DNA from: Adineta vaga
Lineage: Eukaryota > Rotifera
Reading direction: 5' to 3'
DNA: 64,000 nucleotides
Assembly (NCBI GenBank): GCA_021613535.1
Contig: CP075495.1
Span: forward strand, 13,640,001 to 13,704,000
A model generated the notes under the pieces. The model worked only from the letters and a program-made list of their open reading frames with translations. It was not told where the DNA came from and did no database searches. Each line of letters starts with the position of its first letter. Position 1 is the stretch's first letter. Shown here piece after piece: positions 48,666 to 62,749 of the stretch. Made by a program: the position numbers and the translations under genes.

Positions 48666-51600
48666 TTAGATCTTCGGTAATTTGGGTGCAGTAACTAATG
48701 GATTATTTCGTTCAATTAAACGTTTGCCTTCAGCTTTATAATCAAATGCACATGCGTGTGCTTCAGGATATCGATGTTCACTACAGAACGAACTTCCGCA
48801 TCTAAAATAATGAATGTACGAAAACGAGATTTAAACTAATCACTTGAAACCATTCTTTTACCTGCATTGATATGTTGTAGCTAAACCAGTTTTCTTTTTA
48901 CATAGAAAACATTTCGATGTAGATTTACGATTAACAATAACAGATGGTAATTTATTCGGATTATAAATAGTTGCTGCAGTCGATAGAAGACTACTACTCA
49001 CTGTTGAAGAATTATTACTTGCTGCACTTGACCATGGATTATTCATTTTAGAATCCAACTATGAATTTTTCAGAAAAAAATAAAGAATATAAAGATATCC
49101 AAAGAGTTTTTCATAGTATTACTTTGAAGCGTTCTTCAATAACTACATCACGCGATGATTGTTTGTAAGCTATACAAATCAAGAATAATAATCGATTGGA
49201 GTTGAAAATAAAATGCTTACTTGGTTTGACTGACGTTGTTTCTTTTGAAGCTGTTGTTAAGAGTGAAACAAGATGTTTTCCAACACCACGTGATGTATCT
49301 ACTGGTTCAATTGTAGCATTCTGTCGTAGAAGCGCAGTTACTGTTTTTGGTCCAATGGTTTCTGAAAAATAATTGATATAATGTTTGTTTTATACAGCAA
49401 TGAGATGAAATTAAAACATTGTACACTTACCAATAGTTACTTTTGTATTATCCAATGGAATCAAAGATGATGATGACGATGATGATGATGCTGCGTGCAC
49501 TATTCCTGTTGCACCTACAGATTTAATATCTTGCTGTTGTGATTGTTGCTGAAAATGTCGTTTTGATTGAGGAGGTGTTGAACTAAACATTGTCGTGGAT
49601 GTTGATGATGCAATTGGAGATGCTTGTGATGCTTGTTGTTTACCTGTTGTTTTCATTATTTCAATCCGTTTATTTAATATTAAATGTTCATTGAAAGAAT
49701 CTGTAGTATTATTCACATTTACATTACCATTACCATTATTTGTTAAATCATTAGATGAAGTATTAGAAATGCCAGTGTATGTCTGCTGTTGTGATGAAGT
49801 GATTGAATGTACATTTGCAGGGATACGTCTATATTTGGATAGAGAAAATGGCATTAATGGTCTCGGTGATGATTTTGCTTGTTGTTGATCAGTATTTAAT
49901 GGTTTATGATGATGATAGAATTGTTGTTTCGTTGATGGTAATGTTGATTTTTTAATTACACTCGGTAATGTTGGCATTGGTGTAATAACCGTTGCACTTA
50001 TCGAACTATTACGATGTTGAGATAAAATTGATTGACTTGTTGATGTACGTTCTTCTCCAATATATTCATCGCCAATATTTAATTGATCATCATCATCAGT
50101 CCAGATTGGTTTACTTAATGATGTATCATTACGACTTTGAATTTCTGCTGTTTGTTTTCTTGAAGTTTCTGTTTTATCATCACGTATTGATGCTGCACTA
50201 ATCAAACCATTCGTAGGCGAAATAATATCATCATCAAGTAATTCAAGCATTGGTGATGTTTGTGATTGTTGATAAACTAATTCACTACTTGAAGTAATTT
50301 TTTCTTCCTCATTATTTAATATACATTCAACATTCGTTGATACAGGTGATGTTTCACATAAACTAGCACGTTTTGTCATTGTTGCTGACAACATACGAGA
50401 AGATGTTGAAACAATCGGTACTTGTTGTTGATGTAATGTTGGTGATATACGAGAGATATAATCAACTAAAATAGGACCAGTACTTGTTTCATTTCCCGAT
50501 GTTGTTGCTGCAGTTGTTATGGCCGTCTCTTGACCAACAGGCCCTATGAAAAAAAAAGCAAATATTTTTTATCGGAAGAAATTAAAGCAAATATCGAATT
50601 ACCTAGTGTTACTGATGGATAACTAGTTGTTAAGATCGTATTCATAGAACTTTGTGCATATGAATCTAATGTACTAGCCGATTCATGTTGACCAATGAGA
50701 TTTTTCGTTGTACGATCTTGATGATGAGAATGATAAAGAGATTTTTTATATGGTTCCTGTTCATATTGATGTTTTTTGTGACAAAACACGGATGGTGAAT
50801 ACGATCTGGATGTTAATAAATGTTGCGTTTTTGAATTAACAGGTATCATTGATGGTGGAGGTGATAAAATTCGTTGTTGTTCACCTTGTACATGTTGTTC
50901 ATCATCTTCATCATGACTATCATCTTCATCTTCACTATCTTCTTCATGAAGAAAATCCGATTGTTCAATTGCAGCTGCTGCCAATATATTATATGTATTA
51001 AAGAGATTAGTGGATGCAAATTTATAAGGTACTAAACGAGGTGTTGATTGTTGTTCTGAACTTGAAGTACGTGGTGAATTATTTCCTTTCATACTTAAAT
51101 TTGAACTTGAATCAATGCGAATATTTCGAGGTTGATGTTCAATCAGATTCGATTTCGATTGTTTTGTTGTCGACGAAGGACGAAGTGAAAGCACATCCTT
51201 GAAAAGATAATATGAATATCATAGTAGAAATATTCGATTATTAAAGTTAATTCTGTAATCTTTACTTTTTTCTCATTTGTTTTTAGTTTTGATCGAATTG
51301 ATTCCATTTTTTCTTTTGTTTTACGATTATCATTTTGTCGTTTTTCATCCTTTTCACGTTCTGGTTCAATAGCGATTGTCTCATGTGTACTATACATTGA
51401 TGCGTTACTAATGTACGAAAAAAAGAAGAAGAAGAAAACGAAAGATTGAAATACTTTTATACAATTATAATCAAAAAAATCTTTCTTTTAATTTAATTTT
51501 CGAAAATTATTACCTGACAGAACCGGACAAAGGTGAGAGTGTACCGTCACCTCTGTCGATGACTTGAAAGAAATTAAATTGATCACCATCACGTAAAACA

Positions 51601-52013
51601 AGAAATGTTACATTTTTATTCGATGATGATGGTAATAAATCAGTATTGAGAATTGAATCATCCCGACTATTTTCCATATATTCGGAAACATCACGTAGTA
51701 AACTATCTTCAATTGGTACACGTTTTGTATTCACAGGACCACCACGCATAGCTAAGACAAGTTTAATTGTTGAACTTGCTTCAATTCTATAATCATGTAA
51801 ACATGATTCATCTTGAAGTTCATTTGATTTCCAAACAAGATGTTGATGTGAAACAGGTATACCTTCTCGTCGTTCAATTTTACGTTTTATATATTGAATT
51901 TGTTCATACGGTGAAACAAGTAATTCAAATGATGACCCAGCTAATGTTTCGATATTAATTGGAATTAAACATCGATGTGAAGGTGCAGGTGATGCTTGAC
52001 TTGTTGGCAACAT
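48666..52013 (-). CDS. ZFAND4: ZFAND4-like protein: ubiquitin-like domain plus AN1 zinc finger
   Basis: The N-terminus holds a ubiquitin-like fold (PINIETLAGSSFELLVSPYE, then IKRKIERREGIPVSHQHLVW, LHDYRIEASSTIKLVLAMRG with the RGG end) and the ZFAND4-specific stretch VTFLVLRDGDQFNFFQVIDR followed by GDGTLSPLS. A long low-complexity Ser/Gln/Thr-rich middle spans exons at about 49.4-51.4 kb, including an acidic run. The C-terminus is an AN1 zinc finger: CFLCKKKTGLATTYQCRCG, FCSEHRYPEAHACAFDYK, with all Cys/His positions present. AN1 proteins often act in ubiquitin/proteasome stress responses; the role of ZFAND4 is poorly known. The start MLPTSQASPAP follows a CTCTCTCATATAG acceptor by about 20 bases; the longer upstream frame would cross that acceptor. 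Confidence 0.88.
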
Positions 52014-52818
52014 GGTGCAGAAAAGAAGATCTATATGAGAGAGAAAAATAAAACAGAAATGCATGGAGAATTTTGAACGAGATAACTTCATTATACTTAC
52101 ATCATATCACAAAATGACAAAACAAGAAATCGATTGATTCTCGAAATGAGAGATTAGAAAGTAATCATCTAAAATAAAAAAAGATTGTTCCATACAATTG
52201 ATTTTTACTGTATGACAAATCGATTCGATTTGCTCGAAATTAAGGTCATATATTTACATGTCTTTTGATGCTGTTACTACTCATTTAATGATGGTGTTTA
52301 CATTTTCAGGGTGCATACTGCTGTAAATAGGAAGAAAAAAAAGAATCGAAAGAACGAATAGAAAAAAAAAGTAAACTTGTATGTGTAGTAACGGCTGCCA
52401 TATTTTGCTGGCAAGACACCTTATGGAGATCAAAGTTTGTTTGTTTCAAAGGAGAAAAGACTAAAAATTTATGTCAATATTGAATTGAAACAGAACAAAA
52501 AGTAGAAAATTACTTGTAAATCGATGCAAACATCGAATGATTTTATTCTAAAAAAAAAACTTTTTTTATTATTGTTTACAAAAAAATATCCAAGACATAA
52601 AGTGACATCTATATGTTCCTCCAGTGTTTGTTGTCACCATGATTCGATTAGTTTTTTATTCATTGCAATTCATAACTAATAGTAAACCAGCGAATGTGTT
52701 GTAAATAAATCAGTAGGAAAGAAACGTTTTTCTTTTTGTATTCAATTGTAAAGATTTTTATCAACAGTTTCTTTTTTATTTCAGATAATCATTCTTCTCG
52801 TCTCGTTACCATCATAGA
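52014..52818. other. Divergent promoter region between ZFAND4 and RPS23
   Basis: No gene seen. ZFAND4 and RPS23 point away from each other. A pyrimidine-rich tract ending TTTTTTATTTCAG (about 52783) precedes the RPS23 leader. Confidence 0.5.
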
Positions 52819-53426
<608 letters not shown>

Positions 53427-53960
53427 TGCATCAAGCAGCTACAACAGCAAATCAAATGTGTGAAACGTTTTTGTTTTGTTGTACGTTGTTCTTATTAAAA
53501 TAAAAGCTATCAAGAAAAGAACAATAACTAAATAGGAAATTACATCCATATCTAGATCACTTATTCAGACTGAAATAATAGGTGAATAAGATTTGACTCA
53601 CTTGTTGGAATCTATATTAATAAAACTACAAAATACTTCTATTGTTCAATAGTATTTTGATTCAAAGATGTTTATAGATAAAGTTGTAGACGTTTTCTTT
53701 GCTGATATAAAACTGGTCACTAATCGTCAACTAGTATGACGCGTTTGAATAGAGAATTTCTCTCATGAATAAACAAATTTATTAATTAAATGCAATTTTT
53801 CTATGTTGTAAGGAACGAACAGATGTGAAATTTTCTTGTAATGAATAGTTAAATAGATATGTAATTCAGCCTCAACCAATAATCTAGCGAGCTCTTTTGT
53901 TTTTTTTCTTATAATCCAAACATTGGTTAATAAATCACCAATCTTCGGTCTTTCTTTTAG

Positions 53961-53992
<32 letters not shown>

Positions 53993-54092
53993 AGGAGGAC
54001 TGATTGCCGTGTAATACTATGTGACCTGCATTATACAAGAAGAGAAACAAACCGAAACACCTATACATTTTATACATTTACTGATCGAGAAA
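53427..54092. other. Spacer between RPS23 and the mitochondrial LEA-like gene
   Basis: No gene seen. A (GA)n run lies at about 53961-53995, roughly 100 bases before the next start codon, and could belong to its promoter. Confidence 0.45.
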
Positions 54093-55116
54093 ATGATGAA
54101 TCGTATCGCTTTAAACGCTGTTGTGCGAACTGTCCGTTTTAATCCTACTATTAAATCGGTTGCTCCTTATCGATGGGTAAGTTCGAAATTTTCTTAATAA
54201 TGTAAACTAACTTTTTATTAACTTTTATTTTAGCAATCAAGTAATAGTGCTGGATCTTCAGCCCAACAAGCACAAGGAGGATCTCCATTTATTGCTGGTG
54301 CTGCTGGTGGACTTGCTGTTCTTCTTGGAGGTATGTTTTTTCTGATCACGAGGCAGAGACACGTGTAGTGATTTTTCAGTACATAAGACATAGTTCATAG
54401 AAATAAATATTTCCGAATGATTGTATTCATCTTCTATCATAGGCTTTGCATGGTATCAATTCAGTGGTACACGTCAAGTTGTAAATACGGCACGTGATGC
54501 TCTTAACAAAGCTCAGGAAATTAAGAGCAAAGTCAAAGAAACAGCTGAAGGCTCTGCTGATAGTGCAGCCAATACTGTTAATTATTTACGTTCAGCTTCT
54601 GCTACATTAATTCCTGGTTCAGCACCATTTCTTGGCAAAGTATTCGATCAAATCGAACAAATTAGCAAGGAACATGGTGATGATGTGAAGAAAATTTTTG
54701 ATGAAACATACAAAGATTTTGAAAAACTTACTAAAGACGGTGGTTTAGATTCACAAACAGCTGGCAAAGCTGTAGATATTCTTCAAAAACGTGTCAAAGA
54801 ACTTCAAGATTTAGCTGGTGAAGTTGGTGGTGATGCTTACAGTAAATTAGTATCTGACAATCCCAAATTGAAAGATCAAATTTCTGAACAATATGACACA
54901 TTAAAACAAACCATTGAAAAAGCAAAAGAGAAAAAACCTGAAGCACAAAAACTTCTCAAAGAAACTGGCTCTGAATTAGCTAAAATCTTCAAAGAAAATG
55001 GTGTATCAGAAAAAAGTGTTAAACAGGCACAAGAATTATTGAAAAAGAAAGCTGAAGAAGCAAAAAAACTTGGTGAAGATGTTGCTAAAGATGCCAAAAA
55101 AGATCAAAAGAAATAG
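54093..55116 (+). CDS. Mitochondrial membrane-anchored LEA/apolipoprotein-like helical protein
   Basis: Three exons (54093-54176, 54234-54330, 54443-55116) encode 284 residues. The N-terminus MMNRIALNAVVRTVRFNPTI is rich in Arg and hydrophobics and lacks acidic residues, as in mitochondrial presequences. One hydrophobic segment (PFIAGAAGGLAVLLGGFAW) could cross the inner membrane. The remaining 200 residues are highly charged and helix-prone, rich in Lys, Glu, Ala and Asp, ending EAKKLGEDVAKDAKKDQKK. This composition resembles group 3 LEA and apolipoprotein-like repeats, but I do not see a strict 11-mer repeat and cannot name a family. LEA proteins protect membranes and proteins during drying, which would fit a bdelloid; that function is inferred only from composition. 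Confidence 0.65.
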
Positions 55117-55520
55117 ATGAAAAATCTTCATGTTCTTTTTCTTTCTGTATTTACTCCATAGTGTTTACACTCTCTATTTTATTCTAGCATATTTTCTCTT
55201 TTAGCTAAATGTTTTCTTCTACCTTTTAAAAAGTTGATTATGTCTTTCTTTTTCTCTGTATAACGTTCATAGAATATGAACGAATAAAAGTATTTTTTCA
55301 TTGCTAATGCAAAAAAAACACAAACATCTTATTTATCGGATTGAATAATCAAGATATTGAATATTGAGAAATCCTTTTTTTTTAATTATATAACGAAACA
55401 TTGATAACATCATGCTGGATACAATACTATTATAAACAGAAGAAAAATTCACAAAGAAACGTCGCTTTGTTTTACTTTTATAAATAGTAGAACAAAAAAA
55501 ATTAATGAGAAACAAAAATT
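55117..55520. other. 3' region between convergent genes
   Basis: The LEA-like gene and TAPT1 converge here. AATAAA at about 55283 may be the polyadenylation signal of the plus-strand gene. Nothing else is seen. Confidence 0.5.
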
Positions 55521-57907
55521 TTAAGAAATAATTGAATTTCCACACATTTTAAATCGTTCCACATTATCTAAATCTGGTTTTTTATTTGGATTTGTCGATG
55601 ACGATGATGATGATGAGGAAGATGCAGTAAATACAATTCCTTCATCTTTATTGGTGATTGTTGAAAATGTTGTTGAACTATTATTATTATTCGTATTTTC
55701 ATTCATTGTGAAAACAGATGTAGAGACTTTCGAAAAGTTTGGTGTTGGTGGACAATTTTGATCATTTATTAAACATTGATAATTATCATCAGCATCACGG
55801 AATGATGTTTCATTTAATTCATCTCCACCATCAACTGCTGGTAATGTTGGTGATTCAGATGGTCGTATCTGGTTAACTAATTCATTTAAATGTACAAGAC
55901 TAACACTACGTGTATGTGTTTTCTCCAATGGTTGTGGTGCTGATAGGATCAAATCAGCAGTTGTCGTTGGATCAACAGTCGTTGTCGTCGTATTTATCAC
56001 TTGTTCTTTGATCGATACTGAACTACCCATATTATCTTTTCGGTTATTATTAACATATTCACAAGAGATACCCAATAGAATTGTACCAACAACAGTTTTT
56101 GTTGCTAATAGACTGAAAACAGAAAAGTAAATTCAAAATTAGAGGAATACAATTAATTTTTACCAGAAAAATGCTAAGATTACATTAATGACTGATAGAC
56201 TTGTTTTTATATTGACTGTTTGAAAAAGTACACCGAATACTAAACATGCAAATGGTAATGGTATAAATCCTAATCGACGACTAAGTAAATCTGTATAATC
56301 CGATAAAGCCTAAGAAAAGAAGAAAAAATAAATAAACAAAATCATCAAAGAAGGCAATATCATCTTACAATATCTTGTTTAGTTTTTACCATATCATGAG
56401 CTAAACTTAATGTATATTCTCGATAAACTTCTGATGAAAGTTCATTAAATTTCAGAATAAAACCATGTTTAACCCAATCAACAAAAAATTCCACAACAAA
56501 AACTACAACAATAAAATCAATCAATGGCCAAAATTGACTCATATCCCAATCGAATTGATCAAGATTTCGTACACAAACAACAAATAATAGAATCACATAA
56601 TGAAAACGTTCTCGACAATCACTACATGATAATTGAAATAGATTATTTCGATCGAATTTTTTAAAGACACTATGTTTTAATTCAATAAACTAAAAAAATA
56701 AATGACATATTCATTCAAATAGACAAGTCTAACTTACATTATTCGTTAGCATTATAATTAATAACATTTTATTTTGAGAATTAAATGCAACATTAAGAGT
56801 TATTGCTTGAAGAAGAACAAGTATAGCATGAATAGCTAGAAGAAAAAGCAGAGTTGAACAAGATTTTGAATCTATTTCAGTAATAGCCTATCACTTACTA
56901 CAATAAACAATTGCAATAATTAACCACAGAAGTAACTTTCCAGCACTATGTTTACGACGAGGTTCAGTTGCAGTCCAATAAACTGCATCGAGTGTATCTT
57001 GACCAAATGAAGACAACAATCGATCACATACCTTTGCAATAATACACTCGTTTTGAAATGATTGTCTTCAAAAATAATTGACTTACTTCGAGCATATTGA
57101 AAAACATGTAGAGTTTAATTGCAGCTTGAGCACGAACTGTATGATAAACGACTGAAATATCCATGAAGCACATTGGAACAGCACAACCAATAACTACCAA
57201 GCCTTTGACAATATCAATAATTTGTGCTGGTTCACATAGACGATGACTAGAAGATAGAAAAGAAATCATTTAATAAAACGATCAATGAACGTTTCTTTTA
57301 TTTACGGTTTTGAAGTTTGAAATCGACATAATGTAGAAATAGCTTGTATCAATGCAAGAGTAATACGTATTGGTAAATATGTCCATACATATAAAAAAGT
57401 ATCCAAACATTGACAAAATCCATAAAGCATAAACTAAAATTTATAAAAAAACAAAATAAAAGTCTTTTTTTAAATACAACGATACAATGCATCTGTAATA
57501 TATTTGTATCTTTACTCGAGTGTAGCTGCAAGTAGTTGTTTACTTCATCTACTACAGTTGTTCCTCAATGATATAATTTAATATTGCGAAAAATTATACA
57601 ACTTAATTTTCAATGAATAGAAAATCAAGTTAATCCAACGTATTCTTCGCTTTTTATTAACATTGAAAATAAAAATTTTCATTATACCTTTTCAAGACTT
57701 GATGACATTAAAAGAAAGTTATATATTCTTTCTCGTTTTTCAAGATATTTTTGTTCTTCACATTCGAGCATATAATCTCGAGTAAATTCAGCTTGAATAA
57801 AACGCCAAAATGAAAATGGAACTATGAATAAAATCAGTAGATTTTTTAAATAGAAGAACTTTTTTTCTTCACAAACCTTTTCGACCAGTCGACATTGTTT
57901 CGGCCAT
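55521..57907 (-). CDS. TAPT1: TAPT1-like multi-pass membrane protein
   Basis: TAPT1 (Emp65 in yeast) is an ER/ciliary-base membrane protein; human mutations affect cilia and skeleton. About nine exons: FSFWRFIQAEFTRDYMLECE, LYGFCQCLDTFLYVWTYLPI, HRLCEPAQIIDIVKGLVVIG, IKLYMFFNMLEVCDRLLSSF, GQDTLDAVYWTATEPRRKHS, LLQAITLNVAFNSQNKMLLI, FIELKHSVFKKFDRNNLFQL, all matching conserved TAPT1 blocks in order. The C-terminus after GISCEYVNNN is a Thr/Ser/Asn-rich disordered tail of about 170 residues. The start MAETMSTGRK lies before a short first exon. It is divergent from the Gln-rich gene with 223 bases between start codons. Confidence 0.9.
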
Positions 57908-58130
57908 TCTTTCTAACGTAGTATAATGAAGATAAATTATAAGAGACAACAAACAGCTGTAGTAGCATCATGTGCGCCCTCATTCATTTAATTGTACGTT
58001 CTGCAATATGATTGGTGCAATGGAAATACGAATCGTATGCTTCATTCTCTCTTTGTGTCAAAACGAAAAGAAACGAAGATTATTCCAATAGTTATTTACG
58101 AAGGAAAAAGTCTTTGTTTTTGCACAACAA

Positions 58131-61100
58131 ATGTATGGAAATATCATTCCGTTGACAACAGTTGGTGCTGCTCAGGTATTACAAAATAATGTTTTACAAA
58201 CGACTACTAATGGTGTACCATCGAATGCAGTAGGAAATAATGATTTTGTTATTATACAAGATACAACAACAGCAACAAGTCAAGCTGAATTAATAAATCA
58301 ATTACAAAATCATATTACTGAAAATCAACAAATTTTGATTATTACAGATGATCAAGGACAAGATCAATGTAAAAAATATTATTAATTTCTTTTGAATTTC
58401 TACTTAGTTATATTTGAATTTTTCTAGATGTTATTATTGATAAAGATCAAGATATCAATGCACTTTTACAAGATGGTAAGATTTAATTTCTGAAGGAAAA
58501 TTTATATCAGTTCAAAAATGATGATGACTTTAATCAAGAACGGATAGATGAAATATTTCATGAATAAAACCCAATACACATTACTACTATTTCACTGATT
58601 TGAACTGATCATTTACATTTTTTAAAGATATTTATTCGTTTATCTCATCAGTAAAAGAAGATTTCTGTTATTATTTTTGAATATTTAGGTTCTTTATTCA
58701 ATCATTATACTGATCAACAACAAATGGCTCAAGTTCCAAATGGTTTACAACAACAAATTTTACAAATTGCGTCCATGCCAACTCTTCAAACAACACATGT
58801 TCCAACAGTTGTTTCAACACCTGTCCCTATTCAACCAAAACCAACTCCAAAAGCCATTGCACCTGCTACTATGAATCCATCAATTGTTCCACATAAACAA
58901 TCATTTCAAAGCAAAGTAGAAAATAAATGAAAAAAAAACTTTATTTTGACAATTGATTGAATATATCTCATAGGTAAATGCAAATGCATTCCATGCTCAA
59001 AATGTTGAAGAATCAGTTCAACGTGTTACAGCTCCACCACCTAAACGAAAGCCAAGTACGAAATATCTCCTTTTTTGCTTCCTTTATTCCATCAAAAACT
59101 TCCATCATTTTCTTTCAGTTGAAATACATTATGATCCAAAAGAAAATTCTTTTCAAAATGTTTTCTTAAAATTTCTTGCTGGTGAAAAACTTCCATCATT
59201 AGAAGCTTTAGCGAATGAATCTATCATGCGCAAACCAAAAGATAATATTTATATCGGTTCAGTCAATGCTGGTATCGTTCTTAGTTCACTTGGACAACCA
59301 ACTGGTACAATGGGTTATCAAACATATATGGTTAATGATGAATCACGTATTGAAGAAATCATGGTCATTGGTCGACCTTTATATGATGATAGTAAAGGTG
59401 TCAAAGTCAATCCATTATTAAAAAATCTTCCTACAAATACAAGTGCTAATCAAGCAACTGCATTCCTACCACAAACAATAACATTAACACCAAATACCCA
59501 ACAAAATATCAATGCATTGACGGGTTTATTTCATAATGGACAAACTGTACCAACTCTTCTGAATAATTCGGTAAGACGAAAGTTATTTTTCGATATTAAT
59601 AATTTCATTTTAAACATATTTATTAGACAACGATAACTTTATCACAAGATATACTCAATCAATTAGCTGCTGGAACGTTAACCGTGTCATCAGCATCGAA
59701 TGGAACGGAAGGTATTGAATCAGCAACAGCATCAGCGGCTGCAATACTAAGTCAATTGAATGAAATGGTTCAGGGTCAACAACAACAGCAGCAGCAGCAG
59801 CAAACAAATCAAAATACTATCAATGATATGCATAGAGTACAGAATGAAAAGGTAAATATTGTCTTTTATATTTCCAGATGGATGGATTGATTCGCTTTTC
59901 TTATTTAGGATACTGCTGATGCATTATTAGCTGCAGCAATTTCAAAAACTAATTTTGGTTCAAATCACTCAAGTATGATATATGGAGAGAAAAAAACAGG
60001 TTTAAATTAGGAAGAGTTATTCTATTTAGATGGACAATCAGACATGTATCAACAATCATCAACAGCTCAAACAAATAATGCAAAGTAATTTTTATTTGCT
60101 TAACAATACTATATGTATATATATGTACATATTCGATTGGTTTGTCTAGTTCTTTATATGATATGAAAAACGAACAAGTAGCATCAACTGATAATAAACA
60201 ACAGGAATCAGCAGTATCAACAACAACCGACCAATCAATTGCTGCTAATTCTGCCACCGCCGACGGAGGACATCAGTTTGGCGAGGGAGGTAAAAAAAAT
60301 AATTGTTTAATTTTTCTTCTTTTAATATTAAAATTCTTTGATAACAGAAACAACCAGAAATTCCATTTGAACTTGGACAATTCTTGTTATACAAAGGTCA
60401 TTTCCTTAATTTACTTCATTTTCCAATATGGAAAGTTCATACGAAAACACTTTTACTTAAATATGATACTGTACTTGCTGATTCTGAAATTGCATGGGAA
60501 GCAACTGATGAAGTAAGACATCGACAATTAATATATTTTTATACTGATCATATTTTCTCTAGGGAATGTTCTATACAAATGTCTATGAAGATTATATTCC
60601 ACTTAAATGTGAACTAAAAGGTTTACATAATAATCAAGAAGTTGTTCGAATTGTAAATGAATCACATCCAATCAAACTAAAGTAAAATACATTGAAAGAA
60701 AAGAAACATTTTATTCGATTCTCTTGTAGAATTCATGGTCATATGAGTTCAGTTCGTATTCAACATGATGTTTATGCTCAAGTACTTGTGAATCATGTTT
60801 ATGATGCTGATGTATTACCAAGAATTAAAGCTAACACTGGTAGAATTCGTTTTATTTTAAATTTTGCTAAAAAGAAAATCAAGTCTCTTTTAGATGAATA
60901 TGCAACATATATTCGATTGATTGATGAAATTCTTGAACAACGTTATAATTATGTTATTCAATCTAGACGTACAATAGAAACATTTCCAGTAAGTTCATTT
61001 CAAAGCTTTGTTTTCATAAATTTATTTCCTTTTTATATAGTGTGCTGTGGCTAAATATCCATTACTTGATATAATTGAACAACCACAAAGACAATTGCAT

Positions 61101-61692
61101 TGTCAAGTAAATTTCAGAATAAAATTTCAATAAAGAAACTTTTTCGTTCAGGTCACTGAAGATAAATCACAAGCAGTTTCACATACACTTCGTTTTCATG
61201 GAAATCAATATGATGTTGATACCTTAAAAGCAAGTGAAACACCTCTACAAACACTCGTAAGATACAACTCATTTCTCGAATAATTCTCAACAGAGATCTT
61301 TATTTTTGTTATTAAGGAAATCTTCGTATGCGAAAATATAGCTGCTTTAGCTCAAACAGCTCATCAACTCAAACATCATGTCTATCATATGTTTTGTCAT
61401 GCTCAACAAAAAGTAAATTATCAATACCAATTCTGTATTGAAATGTTTCTAAACGTCTCCTTTTCTTCAGGTTGCAGAATTACAAGCATTGAATCCAACT
61501 GCTGATGCAACAGAATTAATTAGCGCTATATGTGGTGATACAGCATGGTTACAAGAAGTAAGTTGTTTTTTCATCAGACTATTCATTCTTCTATATATTT
61601 CTCTTTCTTCTTTCTAGTTATTTGATCGATTTGATTCTATAATGCGTCAAGCTGATACATATATTTTTTCCAATGTTGATATAGCATGGTAG
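58131..61692 (+). CDS. Gln-rich nuclear protein, possibly QSER1/PRR12-like
   Basis: About fourteen exons. The N-terminal half is Gln/Thr/Asn-rich with low complexity (a run of nine Gln near 59790), typical of transcriptional regulators. A moderately ordered region follows PPPKRKPIEIHYDPKENSFQ (then NVFLKFLAGEKLPSLEAL). The C-terminal third is well ordered: IPFELGQFLLYKGHFLNLLH, FPIWKVHTKTLLLKYDTVLA, YTNVYEDYIPLKCELKGLHN, then a helical tail ending SNVDIAW. The layout (Gln-rich N-terminus, FLKFL segment, C-terminal domain containing PIWKV...LLLKY) reminds me of the DUF4211 domain of QSER1/PRR12, but this is a weak recollection. The start at MYGNIIPLTTVG has an A at -3 and gives the longest consistent frame. 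Confidence 0.6.
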
Positions 61693-62138
61693 AATGACCT
61701 ATTACGAAATGATTTACTAGATTTGTCTCGAACACTAGTCATAACTTTCCTGAAAATATACATATCAAGATCTTCTCTCTTCTCTCTCTGTCTCTCGCTT
61801 TGTATATGTATGTATTCAATTTTGTTTTGTATACATTATGTAGTGTAACTATTTCAAAGTTGTTCTTTACATGCTTTTGCTCGTTTATACGGAGCGTTTA
61901 TTATTGTATAAATCTAGAAAATGTTTTCACTATATCATCTGTAATGAACATTCTATTTTGAGATGATATAGATAAATATCTTCGAAGGAACAAAATTCAA
62001 ATGAATTTCAACAAGAAAACTGATCAAGAGATAGTATATATAATTCGACTGAATTAATGATTCTTTTTTTTTCTTCTATTCTTATATGAAAGAATTGCCC
62101 TTGAATACAATGAAATTACAAATATCGTCTGTTTATAA
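61693..62138. other. 3' region between convergent genes
   Basis: The Gln-rich gene and the calcium-sensor gene converge here. A CT-rich stretch lies near 61773-61800. No gene is seen. Confidence 0.5.
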
Positions 62139-62749
62139 TTAGATATCAAATGGACTGGCAATTTTTGCCAAAGTTGGATCATGTAAACAACCATCAATGA
62201 ATTCTTGTTTAGTTAAAACTTTATCACGATTTTCATCGAAAGAAAGCATCAAAGTTTCTACATATGTCTTCGCTTCTTCTTGAGATAAACCAACAATTCG
62301 ACAGATAATATTTAGAATTTTTTCTGCTTCTTTCTTTTCAATCCGTTCATTTTCATTGATATCGAATACTTCAAATGCATATTCAAATTTCTGTCGCGTA
62401 GTTCCTGTTGTTGTCGCAATATAAGCAAGAAGAAATTCATTAAAATCAATTGTACCTAAATGAAACGAAACTATTCGAATTAAATTGAATGAAATGAACA
62501 ACATTTACCAGAATGATCAGTATCAAATGCGCGAAAAAGATGATCAGTAATTTGTTCTAATTTCGGATTTTTTCTTAATTTTGTATAAAATAATTGAAAT
62601 TGTCGTTTATTCATTCGATCTGTTTCATCACTTTCAATATGAAAATCGGCATACCATTTACGAATTTCATCTTCAGTTTTACCACTAAGTTTAACTAACA
62701 ATTGTACATCTTTGTCATTAAAAACACGTGCAGTTTGTTGATTTCCCAT
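62139..62749 (-). CDS. Neuronal-calcium-sensor-type EF-hand protein
   Basis: Two exons (62509-62749, 62139-62455) encode about 185 residues. MGNQQTARVF fits an N-myristoylation site, as in NCS1, recoverin and hippocalcin relatives. TEDEIRKWYADFHIESDETD corresponds to EF1, which is degenerate. EF2 is complete (DTDHSGTIDFNE). EF3 (DINENERIEKKE) has an unusual Glu at position 7 and is perhaps weakened. EF4 (DENRDKVLTKQE) is nearly canonical, with Val in place of Gly/Lys at position 7. Such proteins bind membranes in a calcium-dependent way and regulate kinases, channels or guanylate cyclases. The closest subfamily cannot be fixed by eye. Confidence 0.8.
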
